NCBI GenBank assembly: GCA_046484285.1
Contig: JAWOBP010000007.1
Location: 1-47,846 of the forward strand
DNA: 47,846 bases
From: CAZHCG01 sp046484285
GTDB lineage: Bacteria; Myxococcota_A; Polyangia; JAAYKL01
Direction: 5' to 3'
The position numbers were made by a program, and so were the translations under genes. The notes beneath the pieces were generated by a model. That model saw only the letters and a list, made by a program, of their open reading frames with translations, had not been told where the DNA came from and did not search any database. This document shows positions 16,068 through 24,158 of this stretch, one piece after another. Every line of letters starts with the position of its first letter. Position 1 is the stretch's first letter.

Positions 16068-18104
16068 ATGGCGAACCTCGAACCGTTGATGGAGCGCAAC
16101 TTCCTCGAGTACGCCAGCTACGTGATCGTGGACCGGGCGATCCCGGACATCCGCGACGGCTGCAAGCCGGTGCAGCGCCGCATCCTGCACACGCTCAGCG
16201 AGATGGACGACGGCAAGTTCCACAAGGTCGCCAACGTGATCGGCGAGACGATGAAGCTCCACCCGCACGGCGACGCCTCGATCGGCGACGCGCTGGTGGT
16301 GCTGGCCAACAAGGAGTACTTCATCGAGAAGCAGGGCAACTTCGGCAACATCGTGACCGGCCATCCGCCCGCGGCGGCGCGCTACATCGAGTGCCGGCTG
16401 ACCGAGCTGGCGCGGGAGACGCTGTTCAACCCCGAGCTGACCGAGTGGCAATCGAGCTACGACGGCCGCCGGCGCGAGCCCGTCTTCCTCCCGGCCAAGC
16501 TGCCGGTGCTGCTGATGCTGGGAATCGACGGAATCGCGGTCGGGATGTCGACCCGCGTGCTGCCCCACAACCTGCCCGAACTGCTCGAGGCCCAGATCGA
16601 GGCGCTGCGCCACGAGAGCTTCGAGATCTACCCCGACTTCCCCACCGGCGGCCTGATGGACGTCTCCGAATACGACGAGGGTCGCGGCAAGGTCACGATC
16701 CGCGCCCGCGTCGAGGCCGACGGCGACAAGCGGATCGTGATTCGCCAGGTCCCGTTCACGACCACCACCGAGAGCCTGATCGCCTCGATCGAGTCCGCCG
16801 CTCACAAGGGCAAGATCAAGATCACCTCGATCAACGATTTCACCACGGACGAGGTGGAGATCGAGGTGATGCTGCCCCGCGGCGCGTACGCCGAGGAGGT
16901 GATCCCGCAGCTGTTCGCCTACACCGACTGCGAGATATCGCTCAGCTCCAACCTGGTCACGATCCGGGACGGCCGGCCCGAGGAGATCTCCACCGGCGAT
17001 GTGCTGCGCTACCTGACCGATCGCCTCCGCGACCAGATCTGCGCCGAGCTGGAACTCGAGCTGCAGAAGCTTCACGACCGCCGCCACTGGCTGACCATCG
17101 AGCAGATCTTCGTCGAGAAGCGGGTCTACAAGCGCATCGAGCAGGCGAGGAGCGAAAAAGCGATGCGCCTCGAGGTCTTCGAGGGGATGAAGCCCTTCCG
17201 AAACAAGATGCTGCGCAACCTCACCGACGAGGACGTGGACCGCCTGCTGGGGCTGCGCATCCGCCGCATCTCCGCCTACGACATCTCCAAGAACCGCCGC
17301 CAGCTAGGGGAGGTGCGCGACGCGATCGAGGGCGTCAAGACCAAGCTGCAGAACCTGACCCAGACCGCGGTGCTCTACTTGCAGGAGTTGCTGGCGCGCT
17401 GGGGAGACAGCTACCCGCGCCGCACCGAGATCACCAGCTTCGAGAGCGTCGACCTGCGCGAGGTGGCGACGCGCAGCATCAAGGTCAGCTACGATCCCGA
17501 GTCGGGCTTCTTCGGCCACGAGGTCAAGGGCTCGCAGCACCAGATGACGCTCAGCGAGTACGACCGGGTGCTGATCGTCAGCGACGACGGCAGCTTCCGC
17601 GTGGTGGGCCCCGAGGCCAAGATGCTGATTCCGGGCAAGCCGCTTTGCTGCGAGCTGTTCGACCAGGAACAGGGACGCCGCTTCACCGTGGTCTACCGCG
17701 ACGAGAAGCGCTTCGGCTTCGCCAAGAAGGTGCACATCAACAAGTTCGTGCGCGACCGCGAGTACGAGCTGATCAAGGGCAAGCGCGGCAAGCTCGACCT
17801 GCTGCTCGACGGCGACGCCGACGACCTGCTGCAGCTCAAGTTCGTGCCCAAGAAGCGCCAGCGGGTCAACGAGGACGAGTTCGACCTGTCCGAGCTGGAC
17901 TACAGCGGCGTGACCACGCGCGGGGCCCGGATCGCGGCCAAGCCGATCTCGCGCATCAAGCGAGTCGCCCGCGACACCGCGGCCGAAGAGACGGCCGACA
18001 CCGAGCCGGACAACGACGACGAGAGCCCTCCCCCCGAGCCCAGACACGGCTCGCGCCGCCGCAAGAAAAAGAAGCGAAGCGGCGGCCAGCAGACGCTGTT
18101 CTGA
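16068..18104 (+). CDS. parC: DNA topoisomerase IV subunit A
   Basis: The 678-residue protein matches type IIA topoisomerase A subunits: NFLEYASYVIVDRAIPDIRD, DGCKPVQRRILHT, HPHGDASIGDALV, and the active-site tyrosine in AAARYIECRLTELARE. GIDGIAVGMSTRVLPHNL follows, and a coiled-coil segment (ELELQKLHDRRHWLTIEQIF). The C-terminal pinwheel is short (SDDGSFRVVGPEAKMLIPGK, DEKRFGFAKKVHINKF) and lacks the GyrA-box, which favours ParC over GyrA. The tail is acidic and then very basic (SRRRKKKKRSGGQQTLF). ATG 16068 has GGAGG six bases upstream. With ParE it would decatenate chromosomes. No parE is present in this window. Confidence 0.93.
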   Translation: MANLEPLMERNFLEYASYVIVDRAIPDIRDGCKPVQRRILHTLSEMDDGKFHKVANVIGETMKLHPHGDASIGDALVVLANKEYFIEKQGNFGNIVTGHPPAAARYIECRLTELARETLFNPELTEWQSSYDGRRREPVFLPAKLPVLLMLGIDGIAVGMSTRVLPHNLPELLEAQIEALRHESFEIYPDFPTGGLMDVSEYDEGRGKVTIRARVEADGDKRIVIRQVPFTTTTESLIASIESAAHKGKIKITSINDFTTDEVEIEVMLPRGAYAEEVIPQLFAYTDCEISLSSNLVTIRDGRPEEISTGDVLRYLTDRLRDQICAELELELQKLHDRRHWLTIEQIFVEKRVYKRIEQARSEKAMRLEVFEGMKPFRNKMLRNLTDEDVDRLLGLRIRRISAYDISKNRRQLGEVRDAIEGVKTKLQNLTQTAVLYLQELLARWGDSYPRRTEITSFESVDLREVATRSIKVSYDPESGFFGHEVKGSQHQMTLSEYDRVLIVSDDGSFRVVGPEAKMLIPGKPLCCELFDQEQGRRFTVVYRDEKRFGFAKKVHINKFVRDREYELIKGKRGKLDLLLDGDADDLLQLKFVPKKRQRVNEDEFDLSELDYSGVTTRGARIAAKPISRIKRVARDTAAEETADTEPDNDDESPPPEPRHGSRRRKKKKRSGGQQTLF

Positions 18105-18133
18105 TCGCGCTCACAGTCTACGACAATGACAAC

Positions 18134-18262
18134 GGGCGGCGGGGCGTTCCTCTAACCGAATGCCGAAGTTATTCTTGCGCGAGCCCTAAGAGCCGAGGAC
18201 TGTCTGAGTCTACGTTTTCATGTTTGAGTTCCGCAGGCTCGCAGAGGAACGCCCCGTCGCCC
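18134..18262. mobile_element. Palindromic 129-bp element with 20-bp terminal inverted repeats
   Basis: The left arm (18134-18153) and right arm (18243-18262) match at 19 of 20 positions after reverse complementing. A nested 7-bp pair follows inside (GCGAGCC at about 18179-18185, GGCTCGC at 18236-18242), and a small GACT-GTCTG-AGTC hairpin. There is no coding potential. It fills the gap between convergent parC and udk and abuts the udk stop, so it may also end transcription from both sides. It could be a MITE, a REP/RAYT-type palindrome or a structured RNA. No clear target duplication was seen. Confidence 0.65.
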
Positions 18263-18922
18263 CTACTCCCGGCCCGTAGCTTCCAGGCCGTAGAGCAAGA
18301 AGCTGACGATCACGTCCAGCGCCTCGCGGTTCTCTCCGCCCTCGGGGATGATCAGGTGGGCGTGCTCGCGGTGCGGAGCCACGTGCAGGCGGTGCATGGG
18401 ACGCACCGTGCGGTAGTACTGGTGCTGGATCGAGTCGATGTCGCGCCCGCGGTCGAGGATGTCGCGCCGAATGCGGCGCATCAGCCTGATGTCGTCGTCG
18501 GTGTCGATGTAGAGGCGCAGGTCGAGCATCTCGCGCAGCGCCGCCACCGCGAAGACCAGGATCCCCTCCAGCACCACGATCCGGCACGGCTCCACGCGCA
18601 CGGTGCGGGACAGGCGCGCGTGGGAGGTGAAGTCGTACTGGGGACAGTCCACGGTGCGGCCCTGGCGCAGCCGCACCAGGTGCGCGACCAGCAGATCGTT
18701 GTCCAGCGCCTCGGGCTCGTCGTAGTTGAGCCCGGCCCGCTCGGCGGGCGGCAGATCGCTGTGGTCCTGATAGTACCAGTCGTGCTGGATCAGCGCCGCC
18801 TCGCCGCTTGGCATCCGCTCCAGGATCCTGCGCGCCGCCGTGGTCTTGCCGCTGCCGGTCCCCCCGGCGATGCCGATCAGGATCGGATGAGAATCGAAAG
18901 GTCCCGGCTGCGAGTCGGTCAT
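18263..18922 (-). CDS. udk: Uridine kinase
   Basis: The 219-residue protein carries the P-loop IGIAGGTGSGKTTAARRI, then QHDWYYQDHSDLPPAER with the conserved Asp/Tyr region, NYDEPEALDNDLL, the PQYDFTSHARLS substrate segment, and VVLEGILVFA. LYIDTDDDIRLMRRIRRDI is the uridine kinase lid region. It phosphorylates uridine and cytidine in pyrimidine salvage. The length is usual for Udk. It reads away from the divergent nucleotidyltransferase cassette and converges with parC. The start ATG 18922 puts the P-loop near residue 20, as in the family. Confidence 0.94.
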   Translation of the reverse strand: MTDSQPGPFDSHPILIGIAGGTGSGKTTAARRILERMPSGEAALIQHDWYYQDHSDLPPAERAGLNYDEPEALDNDLLVAHLVRLRQGRTVDCPQYDFTSHARLSRTVRVEPCRIVVLEGILVFAVAALREMLDLRLYIDTDDDIRLMRRIRRDILDRGRDIDSIQHQYYRTVRPMHRLHVAPHREHAHLIIPEGGENREALDVIVSFLLYGLEATGRE

Positions 18923-19051
18923 CAGCTGCCTCGCGAACAACGCCGGAAGATCATCAGTCGGCCGGCGCGATCGAGAAGCTACCAGATCCGGCCGGCCGAG
19001 CACACCCCCGCCCGGCCCCTCGACCCCGTATCGGGATTCACGTGGCGCTCG

Positions 19052-19080
19052 TTGACCGCCGCGGGGGCACCGAGTAGCCT
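19052..19080 (+). promoter_or_regulatory. Predicted promoter of the nucleotidyltransferase cassette, possibly leaderless
   Basis: TTGACC (19052-19057) and TAGCCT (19075-19080) are 17 bp apart. The ATG at 19088 follows seven bases after the -10 and has no Shine-Dalgarno, so transcription may start at or next to the ATG. Confidence 0.4.
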
Positions 19081-19087
19081 TGGTTCG

Positions 19088-19579
19088 ATGCTTGACTACC
19101 TGGCGATCTTCCGGGCGCTGAACGAGGCGGGCGTACGTTACGCCGTGGCCGGCGGGACGGCGGTCAACCTCCACGGCATTCCGCGGATGACCTACGACAT
19201 CGATCTGGTCCTGGAGCTCGAGGACAAAAACCTGGCTGCGTTCGTTTCTCTCGTGGAAGGATGGGGATTCGCACCGAAGATTCCGGTCCGGATCTCGGAT
19301 CTGGCCATCGAAGAAATCCGACAGGCCTGGATCCGGGACAAGAATATGAAGGCGCTCAATCTGGTCAACGAGCGATGGGCAATCTCCGAAATAGACGTGC
19401 TGGTAGATCCACCGGTGCCGATCGAGGAGATTCTCGCCCGCGCCAAGAAATTCGTGCTCTCGGACGTGCGCGTGCCCGCGGTTGATATCGATCACCTGAT
19501 CGCCATGAAGCGAGATACGGGACGCGCCCAGGACGCGGCGGACATCCGTCACCTCGAGCGGATCAAGGAGGAACCGTGA
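19088..19579 (+). CDS. Nucleotidyltransferase (MNT/AbiEii-like), first gene of a two-gene cassette
   Basis: The 163-residue protein opens with IFRALNEAGVRYAVAGGTAVNLHGIPRMTYDIDLVLELEDKN. This has the GG...(N4-15)...D-x-D signature of polymerase-beta-fold nucleotidyltransferases (here the TYDIDLVLEL aspartates). ISEIDVLVDPP supplies the likely third acidic residue, and the C-terminus reads VDIDHLIAMKRDTGRAQDAADIRHLERI, common in AbiEii-like and DUF6036-like proteins. Such enzymes are often toxins of type IV-like or MNT systems that add nucleotides to tRNA or protein. The next gene overlaps by four bases, so the pair is translationally coupled. Toxin function is inference. Confidence 0.8.
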   Translation: MLDYLAIFRALNEAGVRYAVAGGTAVNLHGIPRMTYDIDLVLELEDKNLAAFVSLVEGWGFAPKIPVRISDLAIEEIRQAWIRDKNMKALNLVNERWAISEIDVLVDPPVPIEEILARAKKFVLSDVRVPAVDIDHLIAMKRDTGRAQDAADIRHLERIKEEP

Positions 19580-19794
19580 CGAGCGAGCCAGCCGGTGTCG
19601 GCTTCGACTACGAGCTCGACGACGACGCGATCCGCCGCTACCGCGCCAAGCCACCGGAGCTGCGCTTGCAGTGGCTCTACATGGGCGCCCTGCTGCGTCG
19701 GGCGTCTCCGGCTCGAACGAAGGAGCTGCAAGACCGCTTCCGCGCCCCGGCTCCGGACAAGGACCCCGTGTCCCGGAACGGCAGTCACGAGTAG
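19576..19794 (+). CDS. Small partner protein of the nucleotidyltransferase
   Basis: The 72-residue protein begins with GTG inside a GTGA overlap with the upstream stop. It is hydrophilic and mostly helical by composition: YELDDDAIRRYRAKPPELRLQ, WLYMGALLRRASPARTKELQD, then a disordered-looking tail. The pattern 'DDD-IRRY-A-PPE-LQWLY' resembles short proteins I recall beside similar nucleotidyltransferases, but I cannot name a family. No HEPN motif (R-X4-6-H) is evident. It could be an antitoxin or an adaptor for its neighbour. Coupled translation makes a joint job likely. Confidence 0.65.
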   Translation: MTSEPAGVGFDYELDDDAIRRYRAKPPELRLQWLYMGALLRRASPARTKELQDRFRAPAPDKDPVSRNGSHE

Positions 19795-19855
19795 CGACCC
19801 GAGTGAAAGGCGAAGCTCTCGACGACTCCATGCTCGGCCGCCGCCGCGCGAGCCC

Positions 19856-20635
19856 TTACCCCGGCTCGATTCGGCTCTCCGTCTCGATCGGCTCTCCGTG
19901 GTCGCCGAGGACGAGCAGCACGGGGTCGGCCCGCTCCGTCTTGTCCAGGCAGATCACCTGCGCCTCGCGCCCCCTGCGGGTGGGCAGCTCGGCCCGGCAG
20001 GGCATGTGCATGTGCCCGCACAGCACCAGCCGGGGCGCCAGCCGCTCCACCAGCTCCCTGGCGACCGGGTTCCCGGCCCGCTCCAACCCCATCCGCTCCA
20101 ACCTCCCGGCAAGCAGATCCGGGTCGGCGAAGCGCTCCAGTCCCGAGGGCCAGTCGTGGAGCAGCAGCACGTCGGCCGAGTCGAGATCGTCGAGCCGCGC
20201 CACGTCCCCGCGGCGGAAGCAGAGCAGCTCTTGGGGCGGCGCGCCGCCCGGCGCATCCGGCTCCGGGCGCTCGCCGTCGTAGCGCCGCGGATCGAAGATC
20301 CCGGACAGGTACGCGATCCGCAGCCCGCGCCACTCGACCGCCCCGGCGCGACCCAGGTAGCGGCAGCCGGGCGCCGCCTCGCCGCCGTCCGGCATCTGCT
20401 CGAGGAAACGGTGCGGCTCGTGGTTGCCGCCGATGAACCACAGCGGCTGCTCGAAGCGCGCCCCGCCCGAGCGGTGCGGCTCGAAGTCGCCCACTTGCAG
20501 AACCAGCTCCGCGGCGCGGCCCGCCCGCTCCTCGGCGGCCTCCAGCCCCCGGACCAGCGCGTGCACCGCGCCGTGGACGTCCCCGGCCGCCGCGATGCAG
20601 CGCTCCGATCTCGCCTCGATTCTCGTAGAATTCAT
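19856..20635 (-). CDS. Dbr1-like (RNA lariat debranching enzyme family) metallophosphoesterase
   Basis: The 259-residue protein has calcineurin-like metal motifs GDVHG (D19, H21), VGDFEP (D50), GGNHEP (N71, H72), LLHDWP (H160) and CGHMHMP (H208, H210). The order and surrounding text match eukaryotic Dbr1 far better than generic phosphoesterases: FIGGNHEP, APGCRYLGRAGAVEWRGLRI, LSGIF, HDWPSGL, GNPVARELVERLAPRLVLCG and a late VICLDKTE, compared with Dbr1's FIGGNHEA, YYLG.AGVV..RG.RI, HDWP, GSPAASELLEHLKP and FLALDK. Dbr1 cuts 2'-5' phosphodiester bonds at RNA branch points. A difference is the canonical Asp in GDVHG where many Dbr1 proteins have Cys. Substrate in bacteria is unknown. Confidence 0.85.
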   Translation of the reverse strand: MNSTRIEARSERCIAAAGDVHGAVHALVRGLEAAEERAGRAAELVLQVGDFEPHRSGGARFEQPLWFIGGNHEPHRFLEQMPDGGEAAPGCRYLGRAGAVEWRGLRIAYLSGIFDPRRYDGERPEPDAPGGAPPQELLCFRRGDVARLDDLDSADVLLLHDWPSGLERFADPDLLAGRLERMGLERAGNPVARELVERLAPRLVLCGHMHMPCRAELPTRRGREAQVICLDKTERADPVLLVLGDHGEPIETESRIEPG

Positions 20636-20662
20636 CTAGCCGGCCAGCCTACCCTGATCCGC

Positions 20663-22429
20663 TCACTCCACCAGCACGTCGACCTTGGTCAGGTCGAGCC
20701 CTCCCGGGTACATGTACGAGGTGTACGAACCCACCCCGTAGACCATGATCGAAAACGGCTCGTCCGACTCGATGTAGTGCGCCCCGGACTCGATCTCCGT
20801 GTTGGTCTTGGCCCACTCGCCGTCGATCTCCACGGTGTAGCCGCTGCCCAGCACCGAATCGCCGTCCAGCTCGGGGTAGACCCCGCTGTGGTGTACGATC
20901 GTCAGGTAGTTGATCACGTAGGTGTCCGGCGTGAGGAAGGTGTAGCTCTCGCGGTACTGCTCGACCGGCACGACGAGCGCCATCGCCGGATCCCCGTTCT
21001 CCGGCGGGCTGGTGTCGGAGGTGTAGTTCTGCCCCACCATGAACTGCGCCACCGCCACGCGGCCGGTGCCCTCGACCGAGAAGTCGGCCTGGCTTTCGAA
21101 CTCGACGAACTCGCCGCGGTCGAGGGTCACGCCCGGATGCACCTCCGAGGGCTCAAAGGCGATCTCGTTGCCGTCGGATCCGGACAGCACGCGCCAGACC
21201 GTGGGCTCGCCCGGAGCCTGCGTCTCGTTGTGCGCGCAGATGTAACTCGAGCCCCAGGTCTCCCGCGGGAACATCTGCTGCTCGAGGTGATCGCAGGCCC
21301 ACTTGTCGAAGGGCACGAACGAGCACTCGGTGCCGCTGAAGACCGCCGGCTTCGGTCCGTCGACCACCCGGATCTCGGTCCCGGTCAGGTCGTAGTCCGG
21401 AGGCGTGTCGCAGCAGGTGTAGTAGGAGGCGCAGGTGGTGCCGCCGGTGCAGCCCGGCTCCGCGGCGGACAGCAGCTGGAACACCTCGTACGGCTCGACG
21501 GTCACCTGGAAGCTGTCGCCGGGCGAGTGCGCGTCGTACGGCGCGATCGAGACGTCGTCGGAAGCCTCGGTGTGAGAGGATGTGGTGATCTCGACGGTCG
21601 TCGCCCCGTCCTCCGGACCGACGATCGCGACGTAGCCGGGGTTGGAGCTGACCGTCGTGGAGTAGTCCTGCACCTCGAGCGTTGCGCGCGAGACCGCGAT
21701 GTACTCGTCGCGGTAGACGTGGACGGGCAACAGCAGCGAGGCGTCGTTGGTGTGGGAGTAGATCGGCTCGGTGTATCCGGGATCGTGCATGTAGTGCAAC
21801 GGGCTGAACTGGTAGACCGTGACCGGCCGATCCGAGACGATGTGGTAGGCCGCGTTGGCCACCTTGCGTGTGGCGTGCTCCTGGGTATCAATGTCTCTGG
21901 GCGACTTGATCGCGCTCTTCCAGGGCAGGGTCACGACCTTCAGGTCGCCGGGCTCCACATCGTAGGAATGGTTGATCGAGCCGCCGTCGCTGATCTCCAC
22001 TCCGGCCTGGTCCTGGCCGGCGTTGGCGATTGCGATCGCGTAGAAAAAGCTCAACGGATCGACGCCGTTGGCCAGCGTGACACCCCAGTACTCGCAGCCG
22101 ATGTAGGAGCGCTGGTTGATCGCCCCGGCGCACTCCATGCTGATATCCTCGCACTCGCCGGCCGCGCAGAGCAGCCCCTGCTCCCCGCAGTCTTCCAGCT
22201 TGGTCCACCCCTGACCGTCCTCGTCGCACTGCGCCACCCAGTTCTCGAAGCACCACACCTCGCCCGGATCACACTCCTCGCCGACCGGGTCGTCGCTGTC
22301 GCTGTCCGTGTCGCCGTCCGTGTCGGCATCCGCGTCCCCCTCGCCGCCGCCGCCCCTGTCTGCCGGAGAGCAGCAAAGCGCCAACGCCGCTACCAGCAAA
22401 ATCGAAACCAGACCCATCTTTTCGCTCAT
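20663..22429 (-). CDS. IgGFc-binding-type secreted protein with Asp-rich linker
   Basis: This protein of about 588 residues starts at the third of three consecutive ATGs (GGAGG six bases upstream). The signal is MSEKMGLVSILLVAALALCC. An Asp-Ala/Thr/Ser linker follows (GDADADTDGDTDSDSDD). A small Cys-rich stretch comes next (ECDPGEVWCFENWVAQC) and then a long beta-rich region with YIGCEYWGVTLANG, DRPVTVYQFSP, SNDASLLLP-like YSHTNDASLLLPVHVY and GYVAIVGPEDGATTVEI, typical of the bacterial IgGFc-binding family. It ends TSYMYPGGLDLTKVDVLVE. It is likely a surface or secreted adhesin-like protein, with no evidence here that it binds antibody. It shares the DVLVE/DLLVE ending with the 31653-33893 lipoprotein. 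Confidence 0.83.
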   Translation of the reverse strand: MSEKMGLVSILLVAALALCCSPADRGGGGEGDADADTDGDTDSDSDDPVGEECDPGEVWCFENWVAQCDEDGQGWTKLEDCGEQGLLCAAGECEDISMECAGAINQRSYIGCEYWGVTLANGVDPLSFFYAIAIANAGQDQAGVEISDGGSINHSYDVEPGDLKVVTLPWKSAIKSPRDIDTQEHATRKVANAAYHIVSDRPVTVYQFSPLHYMHDPGYTEPIYSHTNDASLLLPVHVYRDEYIAVSRATLEVQDYSTTVSSNPGYVAIVGPEDGATTVEITTSSHTEASDDVSIAPYDAHSPGDSFQVTVEPYEVFQLLSAAEPGCTGGTTCASYYTCCDTPPDYDLTGTEIRVVDGPKPAVFSGTECSFVPFDKWACDHLEQQMFPRETWGSSYICAHNETQAPGEPTVWRVLSGSDGNEIAFEPSEVHPGVTLDRGEFVEFESQADFSVEGTGRVAVAQFMVGQNYTSDTSPPENGDPAMALVVPVEQYRESYTFLTPDTYVINYLTIVHHSGVYPELDGDSVLGSGYTVEIDGEWAKTNTEIESGAHYIESDEPFSIMVYGVGSYTSYMYPGGLDLTKVDVLVE

Positions 22430-22645
22430 CATCATCCTCCCGCTCGACGACGCCGAGCCAGCATGCACAAGATGAAAGACGGTAGAATCTTACCACAAAA
22501 TCCGTTATGTTCTCAGCGCACCATCCAGTAGAGAACATCGTTCTCGCTGAAAGGCCCGTGTTGGCCTGATGGAAAAGCTCCTGATTCGCTGTCGCCGGTG
22601 TAGCGAGAGCTCCGGGCGGCGGCCCGGCAGGGTCAGGTAGGCGTG

Positions 22646-23116
22646 ATGTTCGCGAAACGGTACCAGATAGCACTGGTGGGCGCGCTGCTGCTCGGGGGCG
22701 GCATCTACGTGCTGGCCACCCACTACGGCGCGCTGCAGCTCTACCTGGAAACGGCTCGCTGGCAGGAGGTGTCTGCCGAGATCGAGACGCTGGCGATCGA
22801 CTCCCACCTCTCGGGTGGCAGCAACCCTTCCCGGATCTATGATGTGAATGCCGCCTACCGCTACGAGTTCGGCGATCAGTCTTACCGGGGCACCCGCTTC
22901 GGCTTCAAGGACGAGGATCTGACCATCTCGCCCGAGGACGAGGTGGCGCAGGTCAGGCGCCGCTCGAACCAGCGCTGCCTGGTCGATCCGGACAACCCCG
23001 AACGGGCCGTGCTCTATGCCGAAATGCAGCAAGACGTCTACATGTACCTGATCGCCGGCTGCGTGATGCTCATTGCGGGGCCCATCGTGACCGTCAGAAG
23101 CTTGCGAAAAAGATAG
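22646..23116 (+). CDS. DUF3592-like membrane protein
   Basis: The product of about 156 residues has two terminal membrane helices (IALVGALLLGGGIYVLATHYG and YLIAGCVMLIAGPIVTVRSL) around a beta-rich periplasmic domain. WQEVSAEIETLAIDSHL, AAYRYEFGDQSYRGTRFGF and CLVDPDNPERAVL are the typical DUF3592 marks (a strand with W..V.g.i, then Y.y...G..y.g, then v.v..dP..p..a.L). Function is unknown. ATG 22646 is chosen with AGG upstream; a GTG just before it is possible. Divergent from the IgGFc-binding-type gene. The 216-bp gap between them holds no recognised site. Confidence 0.75.
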   Translation: MFAKRYQIALVGALLLGGGIYVLATHYGALQLYLETARWQEVSAEIETLAIDSHLSGGSNPSRIYDVNAAYRYEFGDQSYRGTRFGFKDEDLTISPEDEVAQVRRRSNQRCLVDPDNPERAVLYAEMQQDVYMYLIAGCVMLIAGPIVTVRSLRKR

Positions 23117-23338
23117 GCTGTCAGATACGAGGGCCACCTCCTCCTTGCGTGACCGGCGCACCGAGATGAAACGTATTCCGCCTACGCGGTACGTGTACGC
23201 GATACGCGATCACGGCGGACGGGTGCTTGTTCGAGATCCGGCCGATGACGAGGAAGCTCGCCTCGTCGACCGTCCTGGATCGATCCCGTGCTTGTCTTTG
23301 TTCGTGGCGCTCTTTACGGGATCGGATTCGAATTTCAC
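23107..23338 (-). pseudogene. brnT: BrnT toxin remnant in three frames
   Basis: Three minus-strand pieces follow the BrnT consensus in order but in different frames: KFESDPVKSATNKDKHGID (from a GTG at 23338), then TVDEASFLVIGRISNKHPSA and VIAYR, then YRVGGIRFISVRRSRKEEVA. About 15 residues of the middle are missing after KHGID. BrnT is the RelE-like RNase of the BrnTA toxin-antitoxin system. The gene is dead, and no brnA follows because the DUF3592-like gene occupies that place. Recognition is by the KHGID and RRSRKEE motifs. Confidence 0.7.
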
Positions 23339-23435
23339 TGTACAAAAAAATACCATAATGAATGTCGAGACAAGTCAAAATGGCGTCTGTTTCACGAACC
23401 GGCGACTCTCTCTTCGAGGCCCGTAATGCTTTGGC

Positions 23436-23465
23436 GTGGATCCCCGCCTCCGCAGGGGCGACGGG
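23436..23465. repeat. REP-like GC hairpin
   Basis: GTGGATCCCCGCCTCCGCAG followed by GGGCGACGGG resembles the dispersed 'GGATCCCCGCCT..CGGGGATGACGG' repeat of proteobacteria. It can form a CCCC/GGGG stem. It lies just upstream of the outer-membrane protein gene at 23508. Confidence 0.5.
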
Positions 23466-23507
23466 ATTTTCGCCTCCGAGAACTTTTTCCCGGACGGCGT
23501 CCGGGGT

Positions 23508-24155
23508 ATGATTTCCTGGATGCTCCCCCGCTGCCACCAGCGCGCTCGATCGGCGGCAAGCGCTGTCGCCGTCTTGCTGTGCGCCTTTCTTCCGGCGATG
23601 GTCTCGAGCGGAGACGGCGCGGGGTACGCCGGCGCTCGGATCGGATACGCCTACCACGGCGGCCAGACCGCGATCGTGGACGCCAGATCGGGCGCGACCA
23701 GCACCGAAAACGAAGATGTCTTCCACCGCCAGACGTTCACCGGCGGGCTGGCGATCGGCTTCGGCTTCGCGGCCGGCCCCGGCAACGCCGGCGTTCGACT
23801 CACGGCCAGAGCCAGCGCTCCGGGCCCCTTTTTCGGAGTCGCGGCGATGCCCCGCTACCGACTGGAGATCGAGCTCGACGGCGACCCCTTCCTCTCGGTG
23901 GAACCCTGGCTGGGGGTGGGGCTCGGCGCGTACTACGAGGAGAAGCTGCACCGACCCTACCTCGGCTTTCCCCTCTTCGCCGGCTGCGACCTGCAGGTGG
24001 ACGAGAACCTGTTCGTCACCTCTCAGCTCGAGATCATGATGATCAACCCCTGGGGACCGTCGTGGACCGAGCACCGCGGCGCGAGCCACCTGCGGCTCGA
24101 CGCGCACCACAGCTCGCTTGCGTTCGAGCTGGGCCTCGCCTACCGTTTCCGCTGA
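23508..24155 (+). CDS. Putative outer-membrane beta-barrel protein
   Basis: The 215-residue protein has a Sec signal (RSAASAVAVLLCAFLPAMVSS) and then alternating aromatic/hydrophobic strands (YAGARIGYAYHGG, FTGGLAIGFGFAAG, AGVRLTARASAPG, VEPWLGVGLGAYYEE), ending LAFELGLAYRFR. An ending close to an aromatic residue and the G-Y-rich strands fit a small barrel. No family was recognised. ATG 23508 is used because it directly precedes the signal peptide; the ribosome site is weak. It converges with the PilZ gene, the stops being three bases apart. Confidence 0.6.
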   Translation: MISWMLPRCHQRARSAASAVAVLLCAFLPAMVSSGDGAGYAGARIGYAYHGGQTAIVDARSGATSTENEDVFHRQTFTGGLAIGFGFAAGPGNAGVRLTARASAPGPFFGVAAMPRYRLEIELDGDPFLSVEPWLGVGLGAYYEEKLHRPYLGFPLFAGCDLQVDENLFVTSQLEIMMINPWGPSWTEHRGASHLRLDAHHSSLAFELGLAYRFR

Positions 24156-24158
24156 TCG

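Noticed and set aside
15893..19579. Long frame through parC, udk and the nucleotidyltransferase
   Set aside because: Only its last part, from 19088, has family motifs. The remainder is an off-frame read of parC and antisense of udk.
19856..20635. Nearby retron or group II intron as the Dbr1-like enzyme's partner
   Set aside because: No reverse transcriptase motif or intron domain V-like structure was seen in the window.
23145..23426. Plus-strand frame of 93 codons
   Set aside because: It has no family features and lies opposite the BrnT remnant, which explains its sequence.
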